Below are positions 54,461 to 63,882 of a DNA stretch of 64,000 bases, piece after piece. Below the pieces are notes generated by a model, which ran no database searches, was not told where the DNA came from, and worked only from the letters and a program-made list of their open reading frames with translations. Each line of letters starts with the position of its first letter. Position 1 is the first letter of the stretch. The translations under genes and the position numbers were made by a program. The stretch comes from Sialis fuliginosa (taxonomy: Eukaryota > Arthropoda > Insecta > Megaloptera > Sialidae). The stretch spans positions 34,543,098-34,607,097 of the forward strand of contig OY540812.1 in NCBI GenBank assembly GCA_961205875.1. The letters run 5' to 3'.

Positions 54461-54870
54461 ATGTTTGCGGATAACACAACTTCGATTAACCGAATCACTG
54501 TAAAAGTGCCACCATTTATATCAGCTGATCCGGAACTATGGTTTTCAATGTTGGAAAACAGTTTTGACGCCGCGGGGGTAACACAAAACAACACTAAATT
54601 TGGTTACGCCCTGAGAGGATTAGATCAGAAATATGCTCTCGAAGTTCGTGACATAATTATACAACCCAGAACTGAACGATCATATGAACATTTGAAAACA
54701 GAACTAATTAAGCGAATCGGTTCCTCACAAGATCAAAACTCCTGGAAAACGAACCTCTAGGTGATCGAAAACCATCACAATTCCTACATCAACAGGTTCA
54801 ACTATAACCTCCTCAGCAACAGGTTCAACTATAACCTCCACAGCAACAGGTTCAACTATAACCTTCACAG
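54461..54870 (+). pseudogene. Ty3/gypsy Gag fragment
   Basis: From ATG 54461 the frame reads KVPPFISADPELWFSMLENS and TKFGYALRGLDQKYALEVRD, then LKTELIKRIGSSQDQ: the N-terminal Gag of a large insect Ty3/gypsy group (PPF....PELWF..LE..F). A frame change near 54740 leads to NEPLGDRKPSQFLHQ, after which the expected DNA has turned into a 27-bp minisatellite with stops. The rest of gag is lost at a hAT insertion (54885), and protease, reverse transcriptase and integrase are absent. It lies between the LTR end at 54305 and the 3' LTR at 55307, so the element is internally deleted. Confidence 0.85.
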
Positions 54871-54876
54871 AAAAAG
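54790..54876 (+). repeat. 27-bp minisatellite in gag
   Basis: 'caacaggttcaactataacc' recurs three times with period 27 and decays in a fourth. As 27 is a multiple of three it could have expanded without shifting frame, but each unit contains a TAA in the gag frame. Confidence 0.8.
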
Positions 54877-54884
54877 GTTCAATA

Positions 54885-55098
54885 CAGTGGCGTAGGAACG
54901 GGGGGGGTTTTGGGGTCGAAACCCCCCCCGAAATATTTTATGTGCATAAAATATATGAAATTATTATTACAATTTTGAATTGAATGACCTTTTTTTGTGA
55001 TTATAACCCCCCCCCCCCCCCCGAAATATTCAATGTTCTTAAAGTATGTGAAATAATTATAATAACCCCCCCCGAAAATTTTTCTTACTACGCCACTG
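54885..55098. mobile_element. hAT MITE in the gypsy remnant
   Basis: Ends 'cagtggcgtaggaacg' and complement of 'cttactacgccactg'; exact 8-bp duplication GTTCAATA (54877-54884 and 55099-55106). The 214-bp body consists of three C- or G-homopolymer blocks, each next to 'gaaatatt'-like text. A smaller relative with the same ends is at 57230-57306. Confidence 0.9.
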
Positions 55099-55296
55099 GT
55101 TCAATAACAACTTACAACAAAGCAACAGATTAACAGACTCCATACGCCGGTACCTATCTAGTATTTCGTCGAAAACTGTGATGATCAAGATCCACGGCCG
55201 ACAAGACTTTACAATCTGACAATCTACAACGTAAAACCAGAACTAGAATATGCCAAAACAAAATTGGGTAGACATTTTTAAATCTAAAATACTAGC

Positions 55297-55506
55297 AAGG
55301 GGGTACTGTGGGGACTAATACCCACACAACCTTTTGTCGCCTGTACATAACTAACTATCATATTAAAATAAATTATGATAGTTAGCTATGTTTCAGAATG
55401 TTGATGAAAAAACAATACAATGTATATAGGGAATATTTTTGACATGTCAGATTTTACAATCTTATATTTTACAATTTATTAATAAATAAATAATTAGCGC
55501 AACTCA
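55297..55506 (+). repeat. gypsy polypurine tract and 3' LTR
   Basis: 'aagggggtac' (55297-55306) precedes the LTR start TGTGGGGAC at 55307. The LTR ends at 'gcaactca' 55506, about 200 bp, and contains an inverted 'aactatcat...atgatagtt' hairpin. It is the only full-length LTR of this element here. The flanks of 5' and 3' LTRs share no target duplication, in keeping with rearrangement. Confidence 0.75.
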
Positions 55507-56599
55507 CTTAAAATACATAATCTTATCTATAGACAACGCGACTGCTATATCGTTAACCAGCAGTTCTCAATATGGGTCTTGCGACCGTTAAATGATAATT
55601 GCTCTAGAAGAAGGCGAATTCTTGCTGCAAAACACATTAGGAAAAAATTTGCAGACGTCGTTTACTTCAGAACACACGAGGTAATTCTTATAGCAGCTCA
55701 AATACATGATGTCAAAATCAACAGTGAAACTTTTGTGATAAATTGTCTGCAACTATTTCATCGAATCATCTGTATTGTAAAAATCCACAAGAGCTGCATT
55801 CTTATTTTAAATTTGAATTAACTTTAACTCCACGTTGTTAATTTCATGAAGGTTCTCTGCGTAAAGGGGAATTTTCTTCATATTCGAAATATGTCGTAGA
55901 TAGTGATCATTTACTACATTCTGTTGTATGGTCAAATCCTGGAAATGTATGGAAAGTAAGTTTTAAAATATTATGATACCAATTCAGTTGTAATATTTGA
56001 TGGCTATCCGGACTACGCCACTACGAAAGAGAGCGGTTGCTACAGTTTCGTTAAACATTGAAATATAAAAAAATGACCTGTTTTACTTCACGGGCAGATT
56101 TTCTGTGTAATGCCTTTCATAAGTCAAACATAATTAAACACTTAAAGCAATATTTTAACGACTTAAACATAGCCACCCACCAGGCTGAGGCTGATGCAAA
56201 TGTTGCAATCGCAAATTTCGCTATGGAATTTGCTAAGCGTGGAGAAGCAGTAGTAGTCGTAGCTGAGGATTCGGACAACCTTATTTTATTGACATATTAT
56301 TGCTCGCCTGAACAACAAAAAATGTGGTTTCTTTGTCCTAGATCAAAAATAGTGTATACGACATACCAGCGAAAAGGAAACGGTTGACCTTCATGAGCGA
56401 CCTGCTGCTTGTTGTCCATGCGTTTACTGGATGTGATACCACTTCCGCATTGTACAGAAAAGGAAAACTAAAGGTGTTTAAGCTTATGCAGTCTAAACAC
56501 GAGTTGAGAGCACATGTAAAAATTTTCTTGGAAATCAGCGCAACGAAGGAACAAATTGCAGTGAGCGGGACGCAGTTTATGAGCGGATTATATAATATC

Positions 56600-56975
56600 T
56601 CGCAAGATACATCACTGGAGGAAGGAAGGTACCGTGCTTACTTAAATGGAAATGAAGATGAAAATGTTGGAGATTCAACAGAAAAAAAGAAGAGGAATAG
56701 TTCAGACAAAGATTTTGGGCAGATTCTGAGATCAACCAGACACCTAAAACAACCAGCACGATTTGATGAATATATTTTGGAATAAGGGTTTGAACTTAAT
56801 TGGGGAGGAGTTGTAGTGATTGTCATAGATGAGATAGATTCAGGATAATAATAAGAAGAGACATTAGAATATAACAGTTGATAGTTAATGTAAAAAGGAG
56901 TGATTGTAAGATTAAATAAATAAAGTATAAAAGTTATTATTACTGTGTGTTATTATTTACTGTATATGATAACTG
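56600..56975 (+). pseudogene. 3' end of a gypsy element inserted in copy A
   Basis: The frame running out of the nuclease family continues LRSTRHLKQPARFDEYILE and stops at 56785. This basic tail resembles the C-terminus of gypsy integrases (LR.STR....P.R). A purine tract 'ttggggaggag' (56800-56810) and a TGTAGTGATTG LTR-like start at 56812 follow, with AATAAA near 56920. Family A resumes about 56980 (SLCNDKKYNSYNH). Both boundaries are approximate; no target duplication was found. Confidence 0.5.
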
Positions 56976-57171
56976 TGTTATTAGTTTGTGTAACGATAAG
57001 AAATATAACAGTTACAACCATTCAATTACTAATCTGCAATTGCATTCAAAATTTGAGTTAGCCTGCCTTCCACCAACAAAAACTGCTACTAACCAGCATT
57101 CGTTTAGAGTGTTCCATCAAATTCAAGCGTGGCTGGGAAATAACTTGGAGCCAACAGATTGGGGATAGAAA

Positions 57172-57763
57172 CAGTGCCGGATTAAGTCAGCACGAGACCT
57201 GTAGCAAATGTTATAAATGGCCCTTGTCAGTGGCGTGACTAGGAGGGGGGGATGACACTATAGATTTCCACCTCAGGTGTCACCCCCCCCACCTAGTTAC
57301 GCCACTGACAAGGGGTGGAAATCGATAGTGTCGTCCCCCCAAAAAATTAGAAATAGTGTAAACTTTTGAATGAGTTTTGGATCATGCAAATCTAATAATT
57401 TTTCGCGGAGATATAACTATTTGAAAATTTGAATTCTTTTTGCTTTTTTTTAATTATCTCTTAATTTTTTTGAGGAATGCATAATAAAACACCACTTTTA
57501 CAGACAAACTTTTCTTAATTTAATGTGAGCAAATTAAGAAAAATCGATTAAAAACATTCAAAATTAAAAATCGATTTTTCGATAAAATCGAATCGAGATC
57601 GGAACCCTAAAATAAATTACTGTAGATTTTGACACCCCGTATCAACCATTGAACGGTAGGTGGTGAATCCAATAAGAGGTATTTTTTCGCTAAGCCGCGG
57701 GGGCCCCAGAGACGCGGGACCCGTAGCATTTGCTACTCCTGCTACATGGCTAATCCGACACTA
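57172..57763. mobile_element. hAT element inserted in copy A
   Basis: Ends 'cagtgccggattaag' and complement of right 'tagtgtcggattagc'; exact 8-bp duplication GATAGAAA (57164-57171 and 57764-57771). It splits the DWGW region of the nuclease family. Subterminal 'gtagcaaatg' / 'catttgctac' blocks are inverted. It contains the small MITE at 57230-57306. No transposase. Confidence 0.9.
57230..57306. mobile_element. 77-bp nested MITE, relative of 54885-55098
   Basis: 'cagtggcgtgactaggaggg' mirrored by 'acctagttacgccactg'. The flanks CCCTTGT and ACAAGGG are inverted, not direct, so the palindrome runs on beyond the element. Confidence 0.6.
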
Positions 57764-58109
57764 GATAGAAATGTGTTAAAATAACCTGGTACTAATCTCC
57801 GCCGGTCTCAGAACATTTGTTGAAGCTAATAACATATAATTGCTGTACGCAATGCACCACTAAATGCAAATGTAAAAGATCAGGGCTGTCATGTTCTGCT
57901 ATTTGCAGAACCTACCAAGGGATATCATGCGAAAACACCTCATGCGAAGATGACTACAATGACAATATTATTCAGCTCAAATCATAATTTTTAAAATTTC
58001 GGATTGCAATACAACTTCCAGTTTTGTTGGAAAAGGAAAAAAACAATAGTAAGATAATTACTGAGCAACAAAAATTTATCAAGCCTAGCTAGTATTTAAA
58101 AAAAAAAAG

Positions 58110-58500
58110 ATGCAGACCAAATACCATTGCAAAAATGGATCTCAACTTATAGCTGGTATTTACAAAAGTAAAAAAATAGACATATCATTAAATCAATTAA
58201 GATTTGAGCATTACCAACTGGCAACTAACAAATCTACTTTCAAATTGGAAAATCTTCCCCCAACTGAAGGAGCAGCTCACAACACGCCTATAGAGTTTAT
58301 TACCAATTGCAAACTTGGCTTGATTATTTAGACAACGAGCACGATAACAAAAAAGTTAAGCAATGGGGCTGGAACGAACATCTAGGTAGACTCGTGTCAA
58401 AATTTATCCCAGACAATTCAGACTTAATTCCCGAAAAATTATTAAAAAGTATTAGCTGCAACTGTGAAAGGAGTTGTAATAAACAAATTTCCCATATTCT
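58110..58500 (+). pseudogene. FEN/XPG-like repeat family, copy B (C-terminal part)
   Basis: Two overlapping frames give SLNQLRFEHYQLATNKSTF, LENLPPTEGAAHNTPIEF (to 58303), then after a shift WLDYLDNEHDNKK, VKQWGWNEHLGRLV, and IPEKLLKSISCNCERSC (to about 58480). This is the same order as the end of copy A (LPPT block, W.D/L segment, WGW, first cysteines) but the sequence differs clearly, so it is a second family member and not a recent duplicate. The upstream nuclease region is absent. The two C-terminal parts lie about 1 kb apart in the same orientation. Confidence 0.7.
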
Positions 58501-58639
58501 AAAAAAATCATACTTATTCAATGTAAAAAAAGGTATACTTTCACAAAATTTCATGTCAATTGAATTATTTTTACGAGTAAAAAAAATAATAAACAAAAAA
58601 ATCGGTTTTTCGCTATTTTCTCGGAAAATTTGAGGTTAT

Positions 58640-59055
58640 GTTGAAAAATGTATTGTATGAAAGTTTAAGATTTTTTTATTATCTACAACTTTTGCATTGT
58701 ACATAATCCACTAGGAGGTCACATTTCGCTGATAATAGCAAAAAACCACTATCAACCCCTAAATAGCACCCCCATTTCTCTATTTCCCATTATCTCGTGT
58801 TTCATTTTTGTTTTTTCTCTTTATTATACCCTAAACTAAATTTTTTAGGCTTCAAAATCCGCTTTGGCACTGGTCTAAAGTGTCACTTAAAGAACAAAAT
58901 TCTGGGGAATTTTGATTTTTGATGTACGTTGCTATGATGCAAGTTTATAATTTGTTTGTATCCAAAGTAGTTACACCTTGGTTTATGTCAATATAATTTG
59001 GAATATGAATTGTGGATTTGATTTGTACTGTAATTGTTATCCAAAAAATATTCAG
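58640..59055. other. Spacer, no gene seen
   Basis: AT-rich sequence between copy B and the Harbinger-type element. No paired repeats or exon signals that I can support. Confidence 0.4.
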
Positions 59056-59058
59056 TTA

Positions 59059-59935
59059 AGGCTCTGTCAAACAGGAGGTCAGTCCGCGCGGACAGTCGCG
59101 AACTCTGTGTCGTATTGCATTACCTTGGTCAAACAGAAAGCGGACTACCGCGGCGGACAGAACTCGTTACAGGTTGTAAATTTTTACAGAGTCCGCGCGC
59201 GGACTGGATGCTAGAATGAGTAAAGATAATGAAAAAATGATTGATCTTGTGCGGGAGTATAGTTGTTTATACGATTTAAGTAATCCGGATTATAAAGACG
59301 CAGGTATGAAAGCAGTAGCCTGGAGAAATATTGCAGAAAAACTAAATCAAAGCAGTAAGTTACATTTTATTCAAAATTAAAATAAAATCACAATCATAAT
59401 TCAGTATAGTAAGTTTTGAATAATTAGTAGATAAGGCACGGTTTCTCAATATGAGTTTAAACTATATATTACGTCCTAAGTTTAAATTAGACACTCTATA
59501 AATTTTATTATTTAATTATTTACAGATAATATTACGCAATAGAATCAAATTTTTGATTGTTTACAATTTTTGTCAACAAACAAAATTTTTAGATATATTA
59601 TTTCAATACTCAAATTGTAAAATTCTTTCTCAGTACTGTCTGTTCATGTCCAAAAAGTTACCCCCCCTCCCAAATGCATATTTTTAGTTAATTTTATGTG
59701 TAATCGTTTGATATTTGTTTGATTGTGTTTGATAGTCTAATATTATCGTTTAATAGTTGTTACTTTAATTAGTATTAATTAAATAAATTTTATGAGAGAA
59801 TTAGCTAACAAAAGAAGCAAGGACATGATGATCACTTGATGAAGAAAGAATTCGCACTGGTTCGCCGTCACTTGCGCGTTTTGTTTGACCTCCCTAGTCC
59901 GCGGCGGACAGTCCGCTTCCTGTTTGACAGAGCCT
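59059..59935. mobile_element. PIF/Harbinger-type element carrying a MADF exon
   Basis: TIRs begin with 18 identical bases, 'aggctctgtcaaacagga' and complement, and the element is flanked by TTA on both sides (59056-59058 and 59936-59938), the target preference of PIF/Harbinger. Subterminal 'gtccgc' / 'gcggac' palindromes are stacked at both ends. The 877-bp body encodes the first exon of a MADF protein, close to the left end. No transposase is present, so it is a deletion derivative of a two-gene element. Confidence 0.85.
59216..59354 (+). CDS. First exon of a MADF-domain protein in a Harbinger element
   Basis: From ATG 59216 an uninterrupted 46-codon frame reads MSKDNEKMIDLVREYSCLYD, then PDYKDAGMKAVAWRNIAEKL, NQS, and reaches a consensus donor GTAAGT at 59355. 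This is the N-terminal half of a MADF domain: acidic start, L(V/I)..Y..LYD, then W..IA..L. MADF proteins bind DNA through a Myb-like helical fold. In PIF/Harbinger transposons a Myb/MADF-like partner protein brings the transposase to the ends. No second exon of this protein is recognisable before the right TIR at 59935. So the gene is truncated, or the exon could splice into downstream host sequence. The frame has no damage, which suggests the element is young. Confidence 0.7.
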
Positions 59936-60019
59936 TTATACACGGATATATCAAAAGCGATAAAAGAGAGGAGCGAGATTCACGCAGGAAGATAAAATAT
60001 TGCCTTTTTTGTATTTAAA

Positions 60020-61185
60020 TATATATTTGATATATGAAATTTCAAAGTATTATAATTTTTGTTATTTTTTATATTAGTTTTAAGAAATACTACTAACATG
60101 TCATATAAATATTCGAGTCTATTTTTCAAACGAGGTATCAAAGCTAACACGTGGCTAACACTGGAGGCTATGTCAAACGAAACAGTTTTAAAAAGGTTAA
60201 TTTTGACATATCGTGAAAATGGTTAGTTATATCTACAATAAACTTGGCTTGAAATGCCATAAACTATTATACCTATGATATCTGCATCATTGCCATCAAT
60301 AATTTTATCAAAAATGTTTACAATACTCATTTTTGTGTACAGTTTTAAGGTTAAGTGGAACTAAAGTATCACTTTGACTAGGACTTAATTTTAGGTGATA
60401 CTTAACAACTTAAGGAACACTTAAATCGTTGGTGCAACAATTTAAAATTTTTATGTGTTCCATAATCGCTAAGGTTAAGCGGTGAGTTGTTATTAATTTA
60501 AAGTGATCTTTAGTTACCTCGCTACGCGGCTAGGTTCGAAAATTATTCGTCGGTAATAATAGTTATCATTATTGACTCGTGGTATAATATACTATTGTTT
60601 AAAACCTTATTTCCCATTATTGACTGTTATTTTAGAATTTAAGCCAAAAAATGTATATTTGTGTTGATAATACGAAAAATTTTTATTCTGAATTTACCTG
60701 TCAGACATAAAAACAAAAGAAGTATTTTATTGTTATAAATTACATAAATTAAAATATTTTTAAATAACAGTATTTAGAACATATTATGTGGAACATACAA
60801 CTGTAATGAAAATAATAATATTAGTACTTCATATGCTTACATATATGAAAAAATATGTAATAAAAACAAATCATTACATTTCAGTACGCAATTTTTTCTT
60901 TTTTTTCAATATTTTTTAGCAATAATTTTTTTTCTCACAATTTAGTTCTGTATGTGTATAATTTTTTTTATGAAACTTATTGCTAAATATGTAAGTGACG
61001 TGTTGTGAAAATTTAACATGATCCATGTGTTTTATTGGACTTTAACCGTCAATACACTATTCTGCCATAAGAGCCCATGTTAATTTTAAAAAAATAATAA
61101 CTTTTAAACTATGTTGTTGTAAAACCTTTTTAAATTTTGTGTGGGTACTTAAGATTTATAAAGGAGTAACTTCTCCAAATTTCAA
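60020..61185. other. Intergenic, no gene seen
   Basis: AT-rich, no motif-bearing frame. A weak inverted pair 'aagtatcac' / 'gtgatactt' lies near 60366-60402. Confidence 0.4.
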
Positions 61186-61569
61186 TTATTTCTCGTTGAA
61201 ATTAGATACCTGCCATACATCCTTAATTTCTTCAAAAGCTTTTTTCATATTCAACCATTTCCTTCGATATAAGAAACGTTTAACTGCAACATTATTCGGC
61301 CAAGTTTCTTCTTTATACATTTCTTCAAGTAATGATGCATCAGCACCAATTTTAAAACTACATGTTTGACCATAAGTTGACACTTTTTTATAAGTAAAGT
61401 TGTGTCCATTAAATTTTTCTGTTAGATATTTAATAATATCTTTTGTGTCTGCGTTACTACGTACACGACTTAATAATATCCATATTTTTCTGTCCGCACT
61501 TTGACAGTGGAATGAATATGCGACAACAAATATCTTTATTGTATTTATTAATTTAACTATTACAATCAT
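61186..61569 (-). CDS. Mobile-element protein domain, ORF1-like, single clean frame
   Basis: The 127-residue frame contains IWILLSRVRSNADTKDIIKY, then TCSFKIGADASLLEEMYKEE and WPNNVAVKRFLYRRKW. The pattern (K.W..(V/L)..(V/R)......I..YL......F.......SFK(V/I)......L....WP.GV.V..F..RR) is one I associate with a protein encoded by multicopy arthropod elements, probably the ORF1/gag-like protein of a non-LTR element. There is no zinc finger in this copy. The true start is unclear: MIVIVKL and the following hydrophobic residues may be flank, with the domain proper beginning near SADRKIW. It is near a LINE on the same strand (61897-63201) but downstream of that element's tail, so it belongs to a different copy. 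Confidence 0.5.
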   Translation of the reverse strand: MIVIVKLINTIKIFVVAYSFHCQSADRKIWILLSRVRSNADTKDIIKYLTEKFNGHNFTYKKVSTYGQTCSFKIGADASLLEEMYKEETWPNNVAVKRFLYRRKWLNMKKAFEEIKDVWQVSNFNEK

Positions 61570-62198
61570 ATGATAAACAACTGTATTTATATTTCACAAC
61601 CGTACATACTTTTCTCAGTACGTACTTCTTCTTTTTTTCCTAACAACTATCTTTTGTTTACCTCTGATACCGACAACAACTATGATTGCAGTGTATCCAC
61701 TACACGCACCTTGAAAATTATTTGCATTATTTTTGACAAATTTCCAATATATAATTTGACGTTTTTTCCTATTTTGTACTAATGTAAATTCATAATTTTC
61801 TTCATTTGTTATTATTGTATTATTAATATTATTTTGGATTACATAACTTGTATTTACTTTAATAATTTATTTATTAATGATATTATGTATCACATTTTTT
61901 TTTTTTTTAAATTTATTTGACATAAATGTCGGCCGGGTGTTCTCCTCTTCCGACAGCTCTTCGTGTATTGTTTTGTGTATTGTGTGTGTGTTGTTTTGTT
62001 TTTGTTTTTTGTTTTTTTTTGGGGGGGGAGGGGGGTCACGGGGACACAAGATGGATTTAGGATGTTGCTGATGGGCCGATCATCGCAGGATAAGACGAAC
62101 TGGGTGGCCATATTAACAGGATTGGGGTGTTTGGTTGACTGAGGAAGGGGATGACATATATTTATTTTTGATTTATCTTCTATTTGCTGTTGTTGTTG

Positions 62199-62860
62199 TT
62201 ATATTGTTAATTTAGTTTTGTTGATAAATTCGAATAGTTTATTATATAATTTAGTGTTTTGTAATAATTCTTGGATTGAGTCTGGAATTTCCCTGAAGGT
62301 TGCATCTCTTTCACTTTTCCAAATGGGACATTTTAAAATTAAATGCTCAGCATTAGCTATGCTTATATTGTCGCATCTGCATGTGTTCGTAGTGGTGATT
62401 TTTATTTTATGCTGGTATTCTGGTGTGAATGCGTGATTGAATCGAAGTCGAATGACTGCACTTATTAGTCTTCTAGGTTTTTTAATGTTTTGGAACCATG
62501 GTGTTGTAGGAATTGTTGGTTGAAGTTTTCCATAGAAACGCCCTGTTAATTGGAGTGATAGCTGGTAGTGGTATTGCCATTTTTCTTTTATCTTCTTGTG
62601 TGCCTCTGCTTTGAGGTCTGTGATAGGGAGTAATATTGTTGACTTTTCTTCATTCCTTGTAATATCTTGTGCTAATTGATCAGCTGTTTCGTTCCCTCGT
62701 ATTTGGACATGGCTTTTACACCAGACGAATGTGACCTTTGTGTTGTAGAGCTCTTTGTGTAATATTATTAAGTTTAGAATTTCCATATCAGATAATTCGT
62801 TTTTTTACTGGTCCTGCTCAGGTTTTGTAATACACTTTTGCTATCGCTGATGAATATTTT
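62199..62860 (-). pseudogene. LINE ORF2 C-terminus: RNase H and zinc knuckle
   Basis: A leading segment IFISDSKSVLQNLSR (about 62850-62805) carries an RNase H catalytic aspartate. After a frame break, a long 195-residue frame from 62786 reads VTFVWCKSHVQIRGNETAD, the last RNase H block with its histidine and aspartate. It then ends in a cysteine-histidine knuckle, CRCDNISIANAEHLILKCP followed by KSERD. This is the usual end of ORF2 in RNase H-bearing LINEs. The reverse transcriptase that should precede it is deleted. The stop at 62199 is probably the natural one because the 3' UTR follows. Confidence 0.85.
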
Positions 62861-62999
62861 TATTTACATTTGGTAATATGTTTACAGGTTTAGTGATTTT
62901 TACCTTTTTTGTTTCTAAAACTTCTGCATATATGTAAGGGTTTTGATATTGATGATTCTGTTGGTTTAATTAGTTTTTGTTTTAATTCATTTATTTCTT

Positions 63000-63201
63000 C
63001 TGACATTTTAAAAATCATGTTCTTTTAAAGCCTTAATTTCTTTTAGAATTTCATTTTTTCTTAAATGATTTTTATTATTTTTGAAATAATTTCATTAAAT
63101 TCATTTGACAGTAAAATATTTTTAACATTTATATTAATATTTTCGATTGCTTCATTATCTTCTTCAGTTAGTATTTTCGTATTGTGTGTATTAAAAGCCA
63201 T
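63000..63201 (-). pseudogene. LINE ORF1 N-terminus remnant
   Basis: Starts MAFNTHNTKILTEEDNEAIE and continues with an acidic, lysine-rich segment; after frame changes it reads MSEEINELKQKLIKP and TYAEVLETKKVKITKP near 62900-63000. A coiled-coil-like charged N-terminus and a TYAEVL box are common in LINE ORF1 proteins. Frameshifted and truncated; its end runs straight into the RNase H piece, marking the internal deletion. Confidence 0.45.
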
Positions 63202-63254
63202 TATTAATTAATAATACACTATATTTCTATTTTAAGAGATGAGCTTATTTGACA

Positions 63255-63882
63255 ATTACATATTTAGTACACAGCACAATGGAGAGTTGTCTTTAAATAA
63301 ATTTAGAATTTTTGTCATGTCTCTAATATCTTTTTCGATCCTTAATTTTCTTGCATCAACATGTTGATCACTTGTTAGAAATACTACTTTAGAATAATCT
63401 AATAAGGCTGATGTTACGTTCACAAGAGCACTGAGTCAGTCAATCCACATATTTCCGACTGTGCTTCGAGTTATACCTCTATTTATTATACCTTATTTTG
63501 TTTTTATTTGTCTCATCAAGACTTGTTTTATAGTCTGATCAGTAAAAATCCCTGACCAGAATTTGTCCGTTCTTATTATTGTAAAACCCATCATCAACAA
63601 TTTTTTATATTTGTCTTTGTCCATAATATTTTTCAGTTCAAAAATATCTTGTGAATACAGAGTACCATATTGTGCATAATATAGAAAATATCCGCTCGCG
63701 TGAAAAATTGGTAGCATTTTTTGTACAACTGCAAATTGCCACTTCTTTCGACTTCTGTAAACTGTTTTATCAGAGAGGTCATTCTGAAATACAATAACTA
63801 TAATTTTGCTGTAATTTTTCGTAAATTTTTGAAAACTTTTCGTTTTTAAGTTTTCTAATACTTGAGTCTCAGAAGTAATCAA
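63255..63882 (-). pseudogene. FEN/XPG-like repeat family, copy C (N-terminal part)
   Basis: The 129-residue frame (63882-63493) contains WQFAVVQKMLPIFHASGYFL, then YKKLLMMGFTIIRTDKFWSG and TDQTIKQVLMRQIKT. After frame breaks, GITRSTVGNMWID and VVFLTSDQHVDARKLRIEKD (63340-63440) follow, ending FKDNSPLC. From memory these blocks (P.FHA.G, FWSG.WTD.TIEQ.LMR, TS.QHVD.R) form the part of the same large protein family that precedes the nuclease region seen in copy A. It is therefore the missing N-terminal half, from another copy and on the opposite strand. At least one stop (after WID) and frameshifts are present. The link to copies A and B rests on family knowledge, not on overlap within the window. 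Confidence 0.65.

Larger units (their letters stand above)
55680..57975 (+). pseudogene. FEN/XPG-like nuclease repeat family, copy A
   Basis: Successive shifted frames give one collinear protein. INCLQLFHRI (55740); FKFELTL and HEGSLRKGEF (55805-55865); VVWSNPGNVWK ending at 55957. Then VVIFDGYPDYATT (55987-56025); QAEADANVAIANFAMEFA (56180-56235); VVVVAEDSDNLILL (56250-56290). Then HAFTGCDTTSALYRKGK (56417-56467); FMSGLY (56578). After an inserted retrotransposon end, LACLPPTK and HSFRVFHQIQAWLGN (57059-57144); DWG (57157). After a hAT insertion, a cysteine-rich end CCTQC, CKCKRSGLSC (57845-57890). FDG, the AEAD box and EDSD correspond to the acidic metal-binding clusters of FEN1/XPG nucleases. 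The family is multicopy in arthropods and some other animals and has no function I know of. This copy is broken by frameshifts and two insertions. Confidence 0.75.
61897..63201 (-). mobile_element. LINE with RNase H, internally deleted
   Basis: Read on the minus strand: ORF1 start (63201), a large internal deletion, RNase H and zinc-knuckle end of ORF2 (62860-62199), a 3' UTR with a C-run (complement of the G-run at 62020-62033), and a terminal A-run at about 61909-61897. The endonuclease and reverse transcriptase are gone. It is a non-LTR retrotransposon of one of the RNase H-bearing clades. Confidence 0.7.

Noticed and set aside
56577-56826. Two minus-strand frames over copy A and the gypsy tail
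   Set aside because: Shadows of the plus-strand coding region.
61867-62111. Overlapping frames around the G-run
   Set aside because: They are in the LINE 3' UTR and are created by homopolymers.
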